Assembly: GCA_013815465.1 (NCBI GenBank)
Contig: JACDGE010000012.1
Location: 1 to 44,096 of the forward strand
DNA from: Alphaproteobacteria bacterium
Lineage (GTDB): Bacteria > Pseudomonadota > Alphaproteobacteria > UBA9655
Length of the DNA: 44,096 nucleotides
Direction of reading: 5' to 3'
The position numbers and the translations under genes were made by a program. Under the pieces are notes generated by a model, which saw only the letters and a program-made list of their open reading frames with translations, was not told the DNA's origin and did no database searches. Numbering within the stretch: position 1 is the first letter of the stretch; every line of letters begins with the position of its first letter. Below, piece after piece: positions 30,485 to 38,985 of the stretch.

Positions 30485-31060
30485 ATGCGTTTTATGTTTA
30501 TTCCCGTACTTGCTGCACTCCTCGCGGGTTGTGCCCCATCCGCTGAATTGCCTGATCCTGTAGGGTTAGCTTATCTTGCGAACAAGCCTCTATGCCTTAA
30601 CGTTGCGCGAGTTGAAGTGATAAAGAAATATCAATCTTCATCCGTGCCGCCGCACGTTGAGAATAGTTTCCCTGTCCCTCCTATCGCTATGATTCAGCAG
30701 TGGGTCCAAGATCGTCTGTTGCATGTGGGTAAGACGGGGTATGCGGTTGTAACCATCGAAGATGCCTCCGTCGTTGAAACTTCTCTTAAAGGGACACCCG
30801 GCTTTAAGGGTATGTTTACGGTGGATCAATCGGAACGGTATGATGCCAGTATGTCGGTTAAGGTTGAAGTGTTTGACGACCTTGGTAACCTGAAGAGCTT
30901 TGCCTATGCCCGCACCAAAGGTTCGCGCACCGTGGGAGAAAACCTCACCCTGGGGCAACGCCGTAAGGTCTGGATGATCATGATGGAAAAGATCATGAAT
31001 AGCCTGGATGCCGAGCTGGAACTCAATGTCAGATCATACTTGAAGGATTATGTGAGGTAG
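30485..31060 (+). CDS. Conserved lipoprotein of unknown function
   Basis: 191 residues with a lipoprotein signal ('MFIPVLAALLAGC', lipobox LAGC), so probably anchored in the outer or inner membrane facing the periplasm. The mature domain is alpha/beta ('VARVEVIKKYQSS', 'PPIAMIQQWVQDRLLHVGKT', 'MSVKVEVFDDLGNLKSFAYA'), with a long C-terminal amphipathic helix. It recalls conserved alphaproteobacterial lipoproteins without assigned role. Directly downstream of hslO (12 bases) and likely co-transcribed. AAGGAG precedes the ATG. Confidence 0.8.
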   Translation: MRFMFIPVLAALLAGCAPSAELPDPVGLAYLANKPLCLNVARVEVIKKYQSSSVPPHVENSFPVPPIAMIQQWVQDRLLHVGKTGYAVVTIEDASVVETSLKGTPGFKGMFTVDQSERYDASMSVKVEVFDDLGNLKSFAYARTKGSRTVGENLTLGQRRKVWMIMMEKIMNSLDAELELNVRSYLKDYVR

Positions 31061-31351
31061 GGGCACTCCACCAGCCTCCAAAAGCTGGGAAAGTTTAAAT
31101 ATCCGTCACTTAACTTTTAAGTTCATCGGGAGAGGCAGACTTAATGCCTGTTACTAATCAAAGGGTGGGTAAATTTTATTCTCCAGAGTTAAGGGGTCTC
31201 CTGTTGGGGATATTTTGTAGGGTCTGGCTTGATGAGGGATCTTTCAGGATCTAAAAATTTTGTACACCTTTTGATTAAAGGAAGGTAGCACATTGCCGAT
31301 ATTTTTGCCGGTTTTGAGAGGCTATTTGGCGCCTCCATCATAAACCCGCAA
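31061..31351. other. Intergenic, no gene seen
   Basis: About 290 bases following the lipoprotein gene. I find no plausible coding frame or RNA gene; it ends in the terminator described next. Confidence 0.5.
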
Positions 31352-31381
31352 AAAAACCCACCCCGCAAAGGGTGGGTTTTT
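31352..31381. terminator. Strong bidirectional intrinsic terminator
   Basis: AAAAACCCACCC (31352-31363) and GGGTGGGTTTTT (31370-31381) form a GC-rich stem with a 6-base loop flanked by A-run and T-run, so it can terminate from both sides. It separates the plus-strand hslO-lipoprotein unit from the minus-strand Cys-rich repeat gene. Confidence 0.9.
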
Positions 31382-31423
31382 GTTAGGTTTTTCAGGAGGA
31401 CTTAAGGATCCACCTTGTGTGGT

Positions 31424-32362
31424 TTATTTTTTGGGTATGCATCCGCCGCTTGGGGTAGTGCAACAAAACTTGGCGCCTGATTTGCCCCTAACGGCTCTAC
31501 AGGTTTGGCCCGGGATTGTACAATCCGCTTTTGTCGTGCAGCTCTTGCCTAGACATGCGTTATTTAATACATCGCATGTTTGGCCTGTTGCACATTTTAT
31601 GCCAGAGCATTTGTCAGCAGCGCATTTTCCGGTTGTGCTGTCACATGTTTGGCCTGTGGGACATTTTACCTTTGCGCATTTGTCAGCAGCAGCGCATTTT
31701 CCGGTTGTGCTGTCACATGTTTGGCCTGTGGGACATTTTACCTTTGCGCACTTATCAGTAGCAGAGCATTTTCCGGTTGTGCTGTCACATGTTTGGCCTG
31801 TGGGACATTTTACCTTTGCGCATTTGTCAGGAGCAGCACATTTTCCTGTTGTAGGATCACATGCTTGACCTTTCGTACATTTTACTTTGGCGCATTTGTC
31901 AGCAGCGCTGCATTTGTCAGGACTAAAGTCTGCTGCACATGTTTTTCCCCCTACTTTTAAGCAGTTTGTTACGTCATCATATCCTGTATTACAATTAATG
32001 GCTCCGCATATGTCTATTAAAGCACTATGAAGTCCGCACCCGAAGCCGCTACACAAAGGGTAGCTGAGTTTTCCTATGTTTGATGAAATAGCATCGGGTA
32101 TTAAATCCTCATTCTTTAATGCTGCCATGCAACAGGATAATTTGGCAAAATCCGGTTTTGCAATGCTCTTACAAGCGTCTTTGCAATCTGCCGGGGCTCC
32201 AGCGACGCCTCCAACAAAGTCACAAACTGTACTTATGAGATCAGCGCCGCCTGCTTGAAGTTCAGCTTTTGTTAGCACTTTGTCTGTATTTCCTGCCATC
32301 ACGCCCGACCCAAAGGCAAAAAGCCCTATGGCAAAGAGCATTGTTAATAATTTTAATTTCAT
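31424..32362 (-). CDS. Secreted Cys-rich tandem-repeat protein
   Basis: 312 residues with a signal peptide ('MKLKLLTMLFAIGLFAFGSG', cleavage near 'VMAG'). An N-terminal domain (about 25-150) has ten or so cysteines. It is followed by five tandem units of about 24 residues of the form DKCAKVKCPTGQTCDSTTGK-C, ending in a different Cys-rich C-terminus ('CTTKADCTIPGQTCR', 'KFCCTTPSGGC'). Each unit has four Cys at fixed spacing, likely a disulfide knot resembling EGF/TIL-like modules. The ATG at 32362 is preceded by GAGGAG; the frame opens at 32422 without support. Probably a surface or extracellular protein facing the host; function unknown. Confidence 0.8.
   Translation of the reverse strand: MKLKLLTMLFAIGLFAFGSGVMAGNTDKVLTKAELQAGGADLISTVCDFVGGVAGAPADCKDACKSIAKPDFAKLSCCMAALKNEDLIPDAISSNIGKLSYPLCSGFGCGLHSALIDICGAINCNTGYDDVTNCLKVGGKTCAADFSPDKCSAADKCAKVKCTKGQACDPTTGKCAAPDKCAKVKCPTGQTCDSTTGKCSATDKCAKVKCPTGQTCDSTTGKCAAADKCAKVKCPTGQTCDSTTGKCAADKCSGIKCATGQTCDVLNNACLGKSCTTKADCTIPGQTCRAVRGKSGAKFCCTTPSGGCIPKK
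31610..31910. repeat. 72-bp tandem DNA repeats inside the Cys-rich gene
   Basis: About four copies of a unit of roughly 72 bases (core, plus strand: TTGTGCTGTCACATGTTTGG then CCTGTGGGACATTTTACC). Three central copies are almost identical, meaning recent expansion or recombination; the outer copies have diverged. Copy number may vary between strains. Confidence 0.85.
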
Positions 32363-32572
32363 TTTTAGTCTCCTCTGTTTTTTTTGTTTACCTGTTTTTC
32401 TAGGTAAACATAAAAATAGCACATTTTTGGGTTTGCAAACACAACTTTTTTACTAAAATTTTATTAAAATTATTTTAACTGTTTCTTAAGGATTGGGAGA
32501 GGGCGGTGAGGGGGTGTGCATCGTAGGTTCGAGCTGCCTCCGCAATGAATAAAAAGTGGGGGTTGTTAAGAG

Positions 32573-32593
32573 ATCCTGAAATAAATTCAGGAT
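32573..32593. repeat. Dispersed palindromic repeat (copy 2)
   Basis: ATCCTGAA (32573-32580), loop ATAAA, TTCAGGAT (32586-32593). Same core as the element at 9493-9513; the following GATGACA is shared too. A minus-strand reading of it gives 'PVILNLFQDLL', a peptide that turns up in spurious ORFs over this kind of repeat. Confidence 0.65.
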
Positions 32594-32626
32594 GACAGGT
32601 TGAGAGGGGTGAAGCTCAATTTTCCC

Positions 32627-32688
32627 GACTATTCTCCACGCTAATGGAGAATAGTCTTGACTTTTCCCCATTAGCGTGGAGAATAGTC
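32627..32688. repeat. Three-armed inverted repeat before ATPase gene
   Basis: A 21-base arm at 32627-32647 is the exact reverse complement of 32668-32688. Its first 12 bases (GACTATTCTCCA, 32627-32638) also pair exactly with TGGAGAATAGTC at 32645-32656, which is repeated at 32677-32688. Two mutually exclusive hairpins are therefore possible. The right arm contains the GGAG nearest to the ATPase ATG at 32692, and TTGACT (32657-32662) lies in the loop. The rest of 32,363-32,626 is AT-rich or repeat copy 2. Confidence 0.85.
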
Positions 32689-32691
32689 AGC

Positions 32692-33813
32692 ATGGAAAGA
32701 GTTCAAAAAAAAATTATTCTCAAGGATTTGGAAAAAAAACTTGTTTTGCTCGTCGGGCCCCGGCAATGTGGGAAAACGTGGTTGTCGAAGAATATAGCTA
32801 AAAACTTTCCGAATAGTGTTTATCTTAATTATGATCAAGAACTCGATAAAAAAATGATCGAGGAGCAGTCGTGGTTAGATTCCACTGATTTACTGATCCT
32901 TGATGAACTTCACAAAATGAAGGGCTGGAAAAATTATTTAAAAGGCGTTTATGACACAAAACCAGACTCCATGCGGCTTTTGGTAACAGGAAGCGCAAGA
33001 CTTGATGTCTATGACAAATTAGGAGACTCCCTTGCGGGCAGATATTTCCGTCATCGTTTGCTGCCCATTTCTTTAGCCGAGCTCGAGCAAGTCTCAGCTC
33101 CGATGGACATTAACAAGTTATTGGCACAGGGGGGGTTCCCTGAACCTTATTTAGCAGAGAATGAGACTGAGGCTAATCGATGGAGAATGCATTACATCAA
33201 TAGCTTGCTAAGTACAGATATTTTTGAAATTGATAAAATTTACAATGCAAAAGCGATGCAGCTTGTCTTTAGTTTATTGAGAAATCGCGTGGGTTCTCCT
33301 TGTTCTTACCAATCTCTCGCTGAAGATGTAGCTGTTTCCCCCACTACGATTAAAAAATATATCCAGATCTTAGAAGCCTTATTTATTGTATTTACTATAC
33401 AGCCCTATTCTAAAAATATTGCAAGGAGTTTATTAAAGGAGCCAAAAATATATTTTTTTGATACGGGATTGGTGCAAGGAGATGAAGGAGCAAAATTCGA
33501 AAATCTCGTGGCTGTTAGTCTGCTTAAGCATGTCTATGGGAAAGTCGATATTAAGGCCGAAGATTATGGATTGTATTACTTGCGAACAAAAGATTCTCAG
33601 GAAGTTGATTTTGCATTAGTAGCCCAAAATAATATTGAAGTCATGATAGAAGCTAAACTATCCGATCGTACGCCCAGTAAGTCTTTGATAAAATTTCATG
33701 AAAAATACAATTATCCTGCCATTCAACTTGTTAAATCTCTGCGAAATGATTACGAGAAAGAGGGTATAAAAATTTTAAAAGCGGAAAAATTCTTAGCAAG
33801 TCTTTTTCTGTGA
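32692..33813 (+). CDS. AAA-type ATPase with DUF4143 domain
   Basis: 373 residues. Walker A 'GPRQCGKT' (22-29), Walker B 'LLILDELHK' (67-75), sensor 'LLVTGSARLD', specificity loop 'GDSLAGRYFRHRLLPISLAE', winged-helix part 'YQSLAEDVAVSPTTIKKYIQ' and an intact PD-(D/E)XK-like C-terminal motif ('EVDFALVAQNN' followed by 'VMIEAKLSD'). Compared with the family member at 18661 this copy keeps the Lys. The ATG at 32692 is chosen because GTGGAG lies 10 bases upstream; the frame also opens at 32644 inside the inverted repeat, giving 16 repeat-encoded residues. Cellular role unknown; the family often travels with mobile DNA. Confidence 0.9.
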   Translation: MERVQKKIILKDLEKKLVLLVGPRQCGKTWLSKNIAKNFPNSVYLNYDQELDKKMIEEQSWLDSTDLLILDELHKMKGWKNYLKGVYDTKPDSMRLLVTGSARLDVYDKLGDSLAGRYFRHRLLPISLAELEQVSAPMDINKLLAQGGFPEPYLAENETEANRWRMHYINSLLSTDIFEIDKIYNAKAMQLVFSLLRNRVGSPCSYQSLAEDVAVSPTTIKKYIQILEALFIVFTIQPYSKNIARSLLKEPKIYFFDTGLVQGDEGAKFENLVAVSLLKHVYGKVDIKAEDYGLYYLRTKDSQEVDFALVAQNNIEVMIEAKLSDRTPSKSLIKFHEKYNYPAIQLVKSLRNDYEKEGIKILKAEKFLASLFL

Positions 33814-33820
33814 CGTGAGG

Positions 33821-35803
33821 TTACTCCACTCTCGCCCAGATGCGTTTCATCAGAAAATACATCAGTCCAGTGAACACAATAAAGTAAATCAAAACCTTGT
33901 ACCCCAGCCGTTTCCGTGCCTCTAGCTCGGGCTCAGCGGTCCAGGCGAGGAAAGTGACAACGTCATGCGCCATTTGATTAATCGACGGTTTGGACCCATC
34001 ATCATAGGTGACAAGCCCTTCCGTTAGGGGAGGGGGCATGGCAATCTGGTTGCCGGGGAAGTAGAGATTATAATACATTCCTTCCGCCAATTCGATATCT
34101 TTGGGAGGGGTTGCTTCATAACCCGTGAGCAACGCATCAATATAATTCGCCCCACCTGCTCGGGCCTTAACCATAAGGGAAAGGTCAGGAGGCATGGCTC
34201 CGTTATTGGCTGCACGGCCAGCTTGTTCATTTTTATAAGGATTAGGGAATTTATCCGTTGGCAGACAAGGGCGCTCAATGATGTCACCGGTATCGTTAAG
34301 AGCCTCAACCCTATGTTCCGCCGCAATGGCTTTGATTTCCTCCGCATTATATCCCAAAGCAGCGAGATCTCTAAAGCGCACGTGTTCCAATCCATGGCAT
34401 GTAGCGCAGACTTGCTTATAAATTTGGAATCCATGTTGAAGATCGGTTCGGTCAAAAGTGCCCGTAGGGCCCAGAAAGGACCACTCCTGATGGGGAAGGG
34501 GAGGGGTGTCGCTAGCGTTCAAAGATGTCAATTGACCCACGGAGAAGAGCAAAAAAAGGATCATAGCGGGCGTCTTATTCATGTTTTGTAGGACTGGTGT
34601 GCTTAAACTCGTGGGGAGAGGGCGGGTTTTTTCATAAAGTCCTAAAAGGGGTAAGGCCAATAGAAAGAAAGCAAAATAGATTAAGGTCGTGACTTGTCCG
34701 AGGAATTGATTGGACAGACCCCCCAAATTTGCATAAACATCATCGGGGGAATGGGCCCCTACAAAGCCTAGAATGAAACAATCAACTACAAACCCCCAAA
34801 AAACCCATTTATAGATGGGACGAAAGGCGGCGCTCCGCACCTTAGACCTATCGAGCCAGGGTACAAAAAAAAGAATCATCACCGCACTGAACATGGCGAT
34901 GACCCCAAAGAGTTTGTTCGGAATGGACCTTAAAATGGCGTAGAACGGCAGGAAATACCATTCGGGTACAATGTGTGGCGGGGTGACCAACGGATTGGCA
35001 GGAATATAGTTATCCGGCTCGCCAAAAAAATCGGGGTTAAAGAAAATAAAGTAAGCCCAGACAAGAGAAAATACCCCCAGGCCAAACAGATCTTTTACCG
35101 TATAGTAGGGATGAAACGGGATACTATCCCGGGGCTCTTTGCGCTCAATCCCAAGAGGATTATTGGATCCATGCTGGTGCAGCGCCACCAAGTGCAGAAT
35201 CACAACGCCGATGATCAGAAAGGGGAGCAGATAATGAAGAACAAAAAAACGATTGAGGGTCGGGGCATCCACAGAAAATCCTCCCCAGAGCCATTCAACG
35301 ATCCCCTCCCCAAAGGGAAAGACGGAGAAAAGGTTGGTAATGACTGTGGCTCCCCAATAGCTCATTTGTCCCCAGGGAAGCACGTATCCCATAAAGGCTG
35401 TGGCCATCATCAGCAATAAGATAATAACCCCTAAGATCCATAAAACTTCACGGGGAGATTTGTAAGATCCATAATAAAGTCCACGGAACATGTGAATATA
35501 AACCACGATAAAGAACATGGTGGCCCCGTTCGCGTGCATGTAGCGCATAAACCAGCCAAAGTTGACATTGCGCATAATGTATTCAACACTATTAAAAGCT
35601 TCGTGCGTATTCGGGTCATAATGCATGGCCAAAAAAATGCCAGAAAGGATCATCAGGACCAGCGTAATTCCCGCTAGAGAGCCAAAATTCCACCAATAAT
35701 TGAGGTTTCTTGGGGTGGGGTATTCGCGCAGTGCATGGTCCATAAAAGAAAATATGGGGAGTCGATAATCAATCCAGCGGACGATCTTTGTTACACTATC
35801 CAT
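33821..35803 (-). CDS. fbcH: Fused cytochrome b / cytochrome c1
   Basis: 660 residues joining two subunits of the bc1 complex (ubiquinol to cytochrome c). Residues 1 to about 405 are cytochrome b: haem ligands His90/His104 and His190/His204, Qo-site PEWY at 280-283. A new signal-like helix at about 409-430 ('[20 protein letters not shown]') leads into cytochrome c1: haem-attachment 'CATCH' (Cys466, Cys469, His470), probable axial Met in 'NQIAMPPPL' and a C-terminal membrane anchor ('[16 protein letters not shown]'). In Bradyrhizobium fbcH such a precursor is cut into two proteins; the internal signal suggests the same here. The ATG at 35803 overlaps the petA stop by eight bases and follows AAGGA. 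Confidence 0.96.
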   Translation of the reverse strand: MDSVTKIVRWIDYRLPIFSFMDHALREYPTPRNLNYWWNFGSLAGITLVLMILSGIFLAMHYDPNTHEAFNSVEYIMRNVNFGWFMRYMHANGATMFFIVVYIHMFRGLYYGSYKSPREVLWILGVIILLLMMATAFMGYVLPWGQMSYWGATVITNLFSVFPFGEGIVEWLWGGFSVDAPTLNRFFVLHYLLPFLIIGVVILHLVALHQHGSNNPLGIERKEPRDSIPFHPYYTVKDLFGLGVFSLVWAYFIFFNPDFFGEPDNYIPANPLVTPPHIVPEWYFLPFYAILRSIPNKLFGVIAMFSAVMILFFVPWLDRSKVRSAAFRPIYKWVFWGFVVDCFILGFVGAHSPDDVYANLGGLSNQFLGQVTTLIYFAFFLLALPLLGLYEKTRPLPTSLSTPVLQNMNKTPAMILFLLFSVGQLTSLNASDTPPLPHQEWSFLGPTGTFDRTDLQHGFQIYKQVCATCHGLEHVRFRDLAALGYNAEEIKAIAAEHRVEALNDTGDIIERPCLPTDKFPNPYKNEQAGRAANNGAMPPDLSLMVKARAGGANYIDALLTGYEATPPKDIELAEGMYYNLYFPGNQIAMPPPLTEGLVTYDDGSKPSINQMAHDVVTFLAWTAEPELEARKRLGYKVLIYFIVFTGLMYFLMKRIWARVE

Positions 35804-36377
35804 GGGCAACTTCCTTCGTTCCAATGCGAATGAGGGTGGGCTTTACAAAAGCATAGGGAGGAATGGCTAAGTTCAAGGGGGCTGGTCCGCGCCTGACCCG
35901 TCCTGAAGTGTCATAGAGCGATCCATGGCAGGGACAGGCCCATCCCCCATATTTCCCCCTATTTTGTGTTGGCTTGTTGCCTGTCGGAATGCACCCCAAA
36001 TGGGTGCAAATACCGACCACAATGAGCCATTGGTCATGACCCTTTTGTACCCGTGCTTGATCCGTCTCCGGATCGATTAATTCATTGAGGGGAGCCTGCT
36101 CAGCAGCTTTTATTTCTTCAGGTGTGCGGTGGCGCACAAAGATGGGTTTGCCCCGCCATACAACCGTAATAGCTTGGCCCGCAGGGATGGGGGATAAATC
36201 AACATCGATGGAGGATTGAGCCAAGACATCCGCGGCTGGATTCATGCTATCAATAAAGGGCCACGCGAAACAAGCCGCACCTGCGGCTCCAAGAGCCCCC
36301 GTTGTTAACAGCAAAAAATCTCGCCGTGTGGGCTCCTTTTGTGGGGGAGGAGAATAATCAATGGATTGGTTAGTCAT
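35796..36377 (-). CDS. petA: Rieske iron-sulfur subunit of cytochrome bc1
   Basis: 193 residues. An N-terminal twin-arginine segment ('[20 protein letters not shown]') gives Tat export and a membrane anchor. The [2Fe-2S] ligands are Cys124 and His126 in 'CTHLGC' and Cys148 and His151 in 'CPCHGS', with Cys129 and Cys150 as the disulfide pair. The '[12 protein letters not shown]' Pro loop follows. It transfers electrons from quinol to cytochrome c1. First gene of the two-gene bc1 operon, overlapping the fused b/c1 gene. Confidence 0.97.
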   Translation of the reverse strand: MTNQSIDYSPPPQKEPTRRDFLLLTTGALGAAGAACFAWPFIDSMNPAADVLAQSSIDVDLSPIPAGQAITVVWRGKPIFVRHRTPEEIKAAEQAPLNELIDPETDQARVQKGHDQWLIVVGICTHLGCIPTGNKPTQNRGKYGGWACPCHGSLYDTSGRVRRGPAPLNLAIPPYAFVKPTLIRIGTKEVAHG

Positions 36378-36485
36378 GGGTTCTCATGCATTTCCCTAAA
36401 ATTTTTTTTACTTTATATCAGCTCTAGCGCTTTCGTATAGAGTTGATATAAAAAAGGGAGCATAATTTAATTTTAAGAGGGCCCT

Positions 36486-36956
36486 ATGCACCTTGTGTTG
36501 TTCCAACCTGAAATCCCTCATAATGTGGGAACCCTTATGCGCTTTGCCGCGTGTATGGGCATGTCCTTGCATATCATTGAGCCTTGCGGCTTTCTCTTTA
36601 CAGATAAACATTTAAAGAGGGCAGGAATGGACTACATAGAGCTGGCCTCGACACGTCGTTTTTCTTCTTGGGAAGCCTTTTGTGAGAACCACAAAGGCAT
36701 ACGACGGGTGGCGGTCACCCCAGCGGCAGATCAGTTCTATACAGACTTTTCCTTTCAGCACTCTGATCTGCTCATTATGGGGCAGGAAAGTGCAGGTTTT
36801 CCAGCGGATATCTTAGAGGATTGTCATGAAGCGGTGGCCATTCCGATGGTGCCCGGTCGAAGATCTCTCAACCTCGCTCTTGCAGCGGGTATCGTCACAA
36901 TGGAGGCTTTGCGTCAAACGGGGCAGTTACCTAAAGGTGATTTAAATGGAGAGTAA
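36486..36956 (+). CDS. trmL: tRNA (cytidine/uridine-34-2'-O)-methyltransferase TrmL
   Basis: 156 residues, minimal SPOUT methyltransferase. It methylates the ribose of the wobble base 34 in tRNA-Leu. Motifs: '[20 protein letters not shown]' (motif 1), '[12 protein letters not shown]' (motif 2) and '[20 protein letters not shown]' (motif 3), which together form the SAM-binding knot. Length is typical. GAGGG lies before the ATG. The last 11 bases overlap hemF, so the two are translated in a coupled way. Confidence 0.95.
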   Translation: MHLVLFQPEIPHNVGTLMRFAACMGMSLHIIEPCGFLFTDKHLKRAGMDYIELASTRRFSSWEAFCENHKGIRRVAVTPAADQFYTDFSFQHSDLLIMGQESAGFPADILEDCHEAVAIPMVPGRRSLNLALAAGIVTMEALRQTGQLPKGDLNGE

Positions 36957-37791
36957 AAAAGAACAGGCATCCCAATGGTTTTCCGCGCTCCAAAGGGATC
37001 TCATTAATATTTTCGAGGAGATTGAAGCTGAGGCCACCCATTCTCAATACGATAAAGAACCCGGAAAGTTCCGTCTAAAACCTTGGCTCCGTGAAGGAGG
37101 GGGAGGAGGGACTATGGCCATTCTGGAAGGCCGCGTCTTTGAGAAAGCAGGGGTCAATGTATCGACTGTCTTTGGGGAATTTTCTGAGGAATTTCGTGCT
37201 CAAATTCCAGGAGCTGCACAAGACCCACGTTTTTGGGCGAGCGGGATTTCTGTGGTGATTCATCCTCGATCACCTCATGTGCCGATTATACATATGAATA
37301 CGCGTATGATTGTGACGCAAAAGTTATGGTTTGGCGGCGGGACAGATTTAACGCCTTGCATCGCAATTGAAAAAGATACGGAACATTTTCACGAGGCTCT
37401 CAACCAAACCTGTGATGGGTTTGACCTGACCTACTATGAAAAGTTTAAAAAATGGGCGGATGAGTATTTTTACCTTCCCCACCGCCAGGAACCTCGCGGT
37501 GTGGGGGGAATCTTTTATGACTACCTGAATAGCGGGGATTGGGAAAATGACTTTAATTTTACCCAAGCCATAGGGCGGACCTTCGCATCTCTTTATCCTG
37601 AAATCGTTCGCCGTCATTTGAACAAGTCTTGGACAGATTCTGATCGTAAAACCCAGCTTAAGAAGCGTGGACGATATGTGGAATTTAACCTGCTCTACGA
37701 TCGGGGCACCATGTTTGGTCTGAAAACGGGGGGCAATGTTGAGGCCATTTTGATGTCCCTTCCTCCTGTTGTAGAGTGGCCTGGGGCTTAA
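36946..37791 (+). CDS. hemF: Oxygen-dependent coproporphyrinogen III oxidase
   Basis: 281 residues. HemF decarboxylates coproporphyrinogen III to protoporphyrinogen IX with O2 in haem synthesis. Family segments are clear: '[20 protein letters not shown]', '[20 protein letters not shown]', '[13 protein letters not shown]', '[20 protein letters not shown]' and '[20 protein letters not shown]'. The conserved metal/substrate His residues (in '[10 protein letters not shown]' and 'IIHMNTR') are present. It overlaps trmL at its start. Aerobic haem supply fits the neighbouring cytochrome bc1 operon. Confidence 0.97.
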   Translation: MESKKEQASQWFSALQRDLINIFEEIEAEATHSQYDKEPGKFRLKPWLREGGGGGTMAILEGRVFEKAGVNVSTVFGEFSEEFRAQIPGAAQDPRFWASGISVVIHPRSPHVPIIHMNTRMIVTQKLWFGGGTDLTPCIAIEKDTEHFHEALNQTCDGFDLTYYEKFKKWADEYFYLPHRQEPRGVGGIFYDYLNSGDWENDFNFTQAIGRTFASLYPEIVRRHLNKSWTDSDRKTQLKKRGRYVEFNLLYDRGTMFGLKTGGNVEAILMSLPPVVEWPGA

Positions 37792-37815
37792 TAATTATTA
37801 AATTAAGGAAAGAAG

Positions 37816-38742
37816 ATGAATTATATTTTTACTATTAAAAACAAGCTAATTTTTGTTGTATTGTCTGTTTTTATTTCTTCTGAAAATTTAGTCTATGCTG
37901 ATGCGCAGAGTGACAAAGCCCTTTTTTTCGATACCCTTTTTTTAGTTGACGCTCATCAACAGAGTGCCGAAACGCTTCTTCAAATGGGGCATCAAAAAAA
38001 GAATTCGGATATAGAAGGGGCCATCAAACTTTATGAGAAATCTTTAGAAGTTGATCCCAACTACGAGCCGGCAAAATCTTCTCTGAAAGGTGCTCTTCAT
38101 ATAAAAGATGTTCTTCTGTTTTCAAAAGGTTTACCAAATTCATGCCAATCTAGAACGGGGGATTTCGATCAAAATTTAAATTGTGTTCAGAAATATTTTG
38201 TCATAGACGGTCGGCCTATTAATCCAATGATTATAAAAGATTTGAGCACTTGGATATCAGATGGTGGCGATCAAGTCGTTTCTATTGATTTACTTGATTC
38301 TCAAAATTCTAATAAATACTACTGCGAGGGTTATAATTTAAAAAAACAGGGAAATTATTATTCTGTAGAAGTAGAAATTCCCTCTGAAGCAAAAGACCAC
38401 GTCTCTCGTGAAATATTTTATTATGATGTGGAAGGAATCACAAACAATGGCGTTTATATCATCCAAACCGCCTGGAATGGTGGTGGTTCAGGTACTTTTT
38501 ATAATTTACTTTTTGTCCGTATTCGCAAAGATATGGGTTTTAGTAATCTGGACAACAACAAGTTCACCCTTGATCGTCCAAGAATTCTTATCGAGAAACT
38601 AGGGGAATATGCTTTGGGAGACCGGGTTCCTGCGACGATGATTAAGGTTGAAGGAAATACGGTCACCATTGAGACGCAACAACACCTTCCCCCTTACGAA
38701 AAGGGGACGAAGAAAATAACGATTTCCCTTGAAAATAGGTAA
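37816..38742 (+). CDS. Secreted protein with TPR-like region, unknown function
   Basis: 308 residues with a signal peptide ('NKLIFVVLSVFISSENLVYA', cleavage before 'DAQSD'). Residues about 50-95 look like one or two tetratricopeptide helices ('SDIEGAIKLYEKSLEVDPNY', 'EPAKSSLKGAL'). The rest is beta-rich ('GNYYSVEVEIPSE', 'NNGVYIIQTAWNGGGSGTFY'), ending 'NTVTIETQQHLPPYEKG'. Not recognised as a named family. AAGGAAAG precedes the ATG, 24 bases after hemF, so it may be in the same transcript. Confidence 0.75.
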   Translation: MNYIFTIKNKLIFVVLSVFISSENLVYADAQSDKALFFDTLFLVDAHQQSAETLLQMGHQKKNSDIEGAIKLYEKSLEVDPNYEPAKSSLKGALHIKDVLLFSKGLPNSCQSRTGDFDQNLNCVQKYFVIDGRPINPMIIKDLSTWISDGGDQVVSIDLLDSQNSNKYYCEGYNLKKQGNYYSVEVEIPSEAKDHVSREIFYYDVEGITNNGVYIIQTAWNGGGSGTFYNLLFVRIRKDMGFSNLDNNKFTLDRPRILIEKLGEYALGDRVPATMIKVEGNTVTIETQQHLPPYEKGTKKITISLENR

Positions 38743-38772
38743 GTTGATGGGCCACAAGGGACGCTTAAGCGT

Positions 38773-38797
38773 ACACTTTGACCAAAAGCCTAACAAG
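38773..38797. repeat. Diverged short repeat, second copy at 40300-40325
   Basis: ACACTTTGACCAAAAGCC-TAACAAG (38773-38797) resembles ACACCTTGACCGACAGCTTT-AACAAG (40300-40325). The two copies flank the Gln/Tyr-rich gene and lie in the same orientation. With only about 75% identity over 25 bases, a chance or ancient repeat cannot be excluded. Confidence 0.3.
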
Positions 38798-38918
38798 TCA
38801 TCCTGATGTCTCTTCCGCCGCTCGTGGCGGGGCCAGCTTAGGTTGGGGAAATACTTTTTTAATAAATAAAATTTTAGATAAATTACATTTTTATTATAAA
38901 GATGTTTAATAAAATGAA

Positions 38919-38947
38919 TTGACTGTAATATTTTTTTGTATTATACG
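38919..38947 (+). promoter_or_regulatory. Putative sigma70-type promoter of the Gln/Tyr-rich gene
   Basis: TTGACT (38919-38924) and TATACG (38942-38947) with a 17-base spacer, about 39 bases before the GTG start. AT-rich DNA precedes it. Confidence 0.5.
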
Positions 38948-38985
38948 TTTGTTTTTAAACGAGTGGTGTATTTTCGAGGTTGGTC

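Noticed and set aside
31610-31910. Regular 72-base repeats as a CRISPR array
   Set aside because: There are no spacers; units abut one another and keep the reading frame of a secreted protein. No cas genes are near.
31380-31960. Plus-strand open frames rich in His, Phe and Cys over the repeat region
   Set aside because: They are shadows of the minus-strand Cys-rich gene, which has a signal peptide, a GAGGAG site and conserved Cys spacing.
32486-32671. Minus-strand ORF reading 'SPLAWRIV' and 'PVILNLFQDLL'
   Set aside because: It is made of the inverted repeat and the dispersed repeat and lacks a ribosome site.
34024-35677. Several ORFs antisense to or out of frame with cytochrome b/c1
   Set aside because: All lie within the well-supported fused b/c1 gene and have no independent support.
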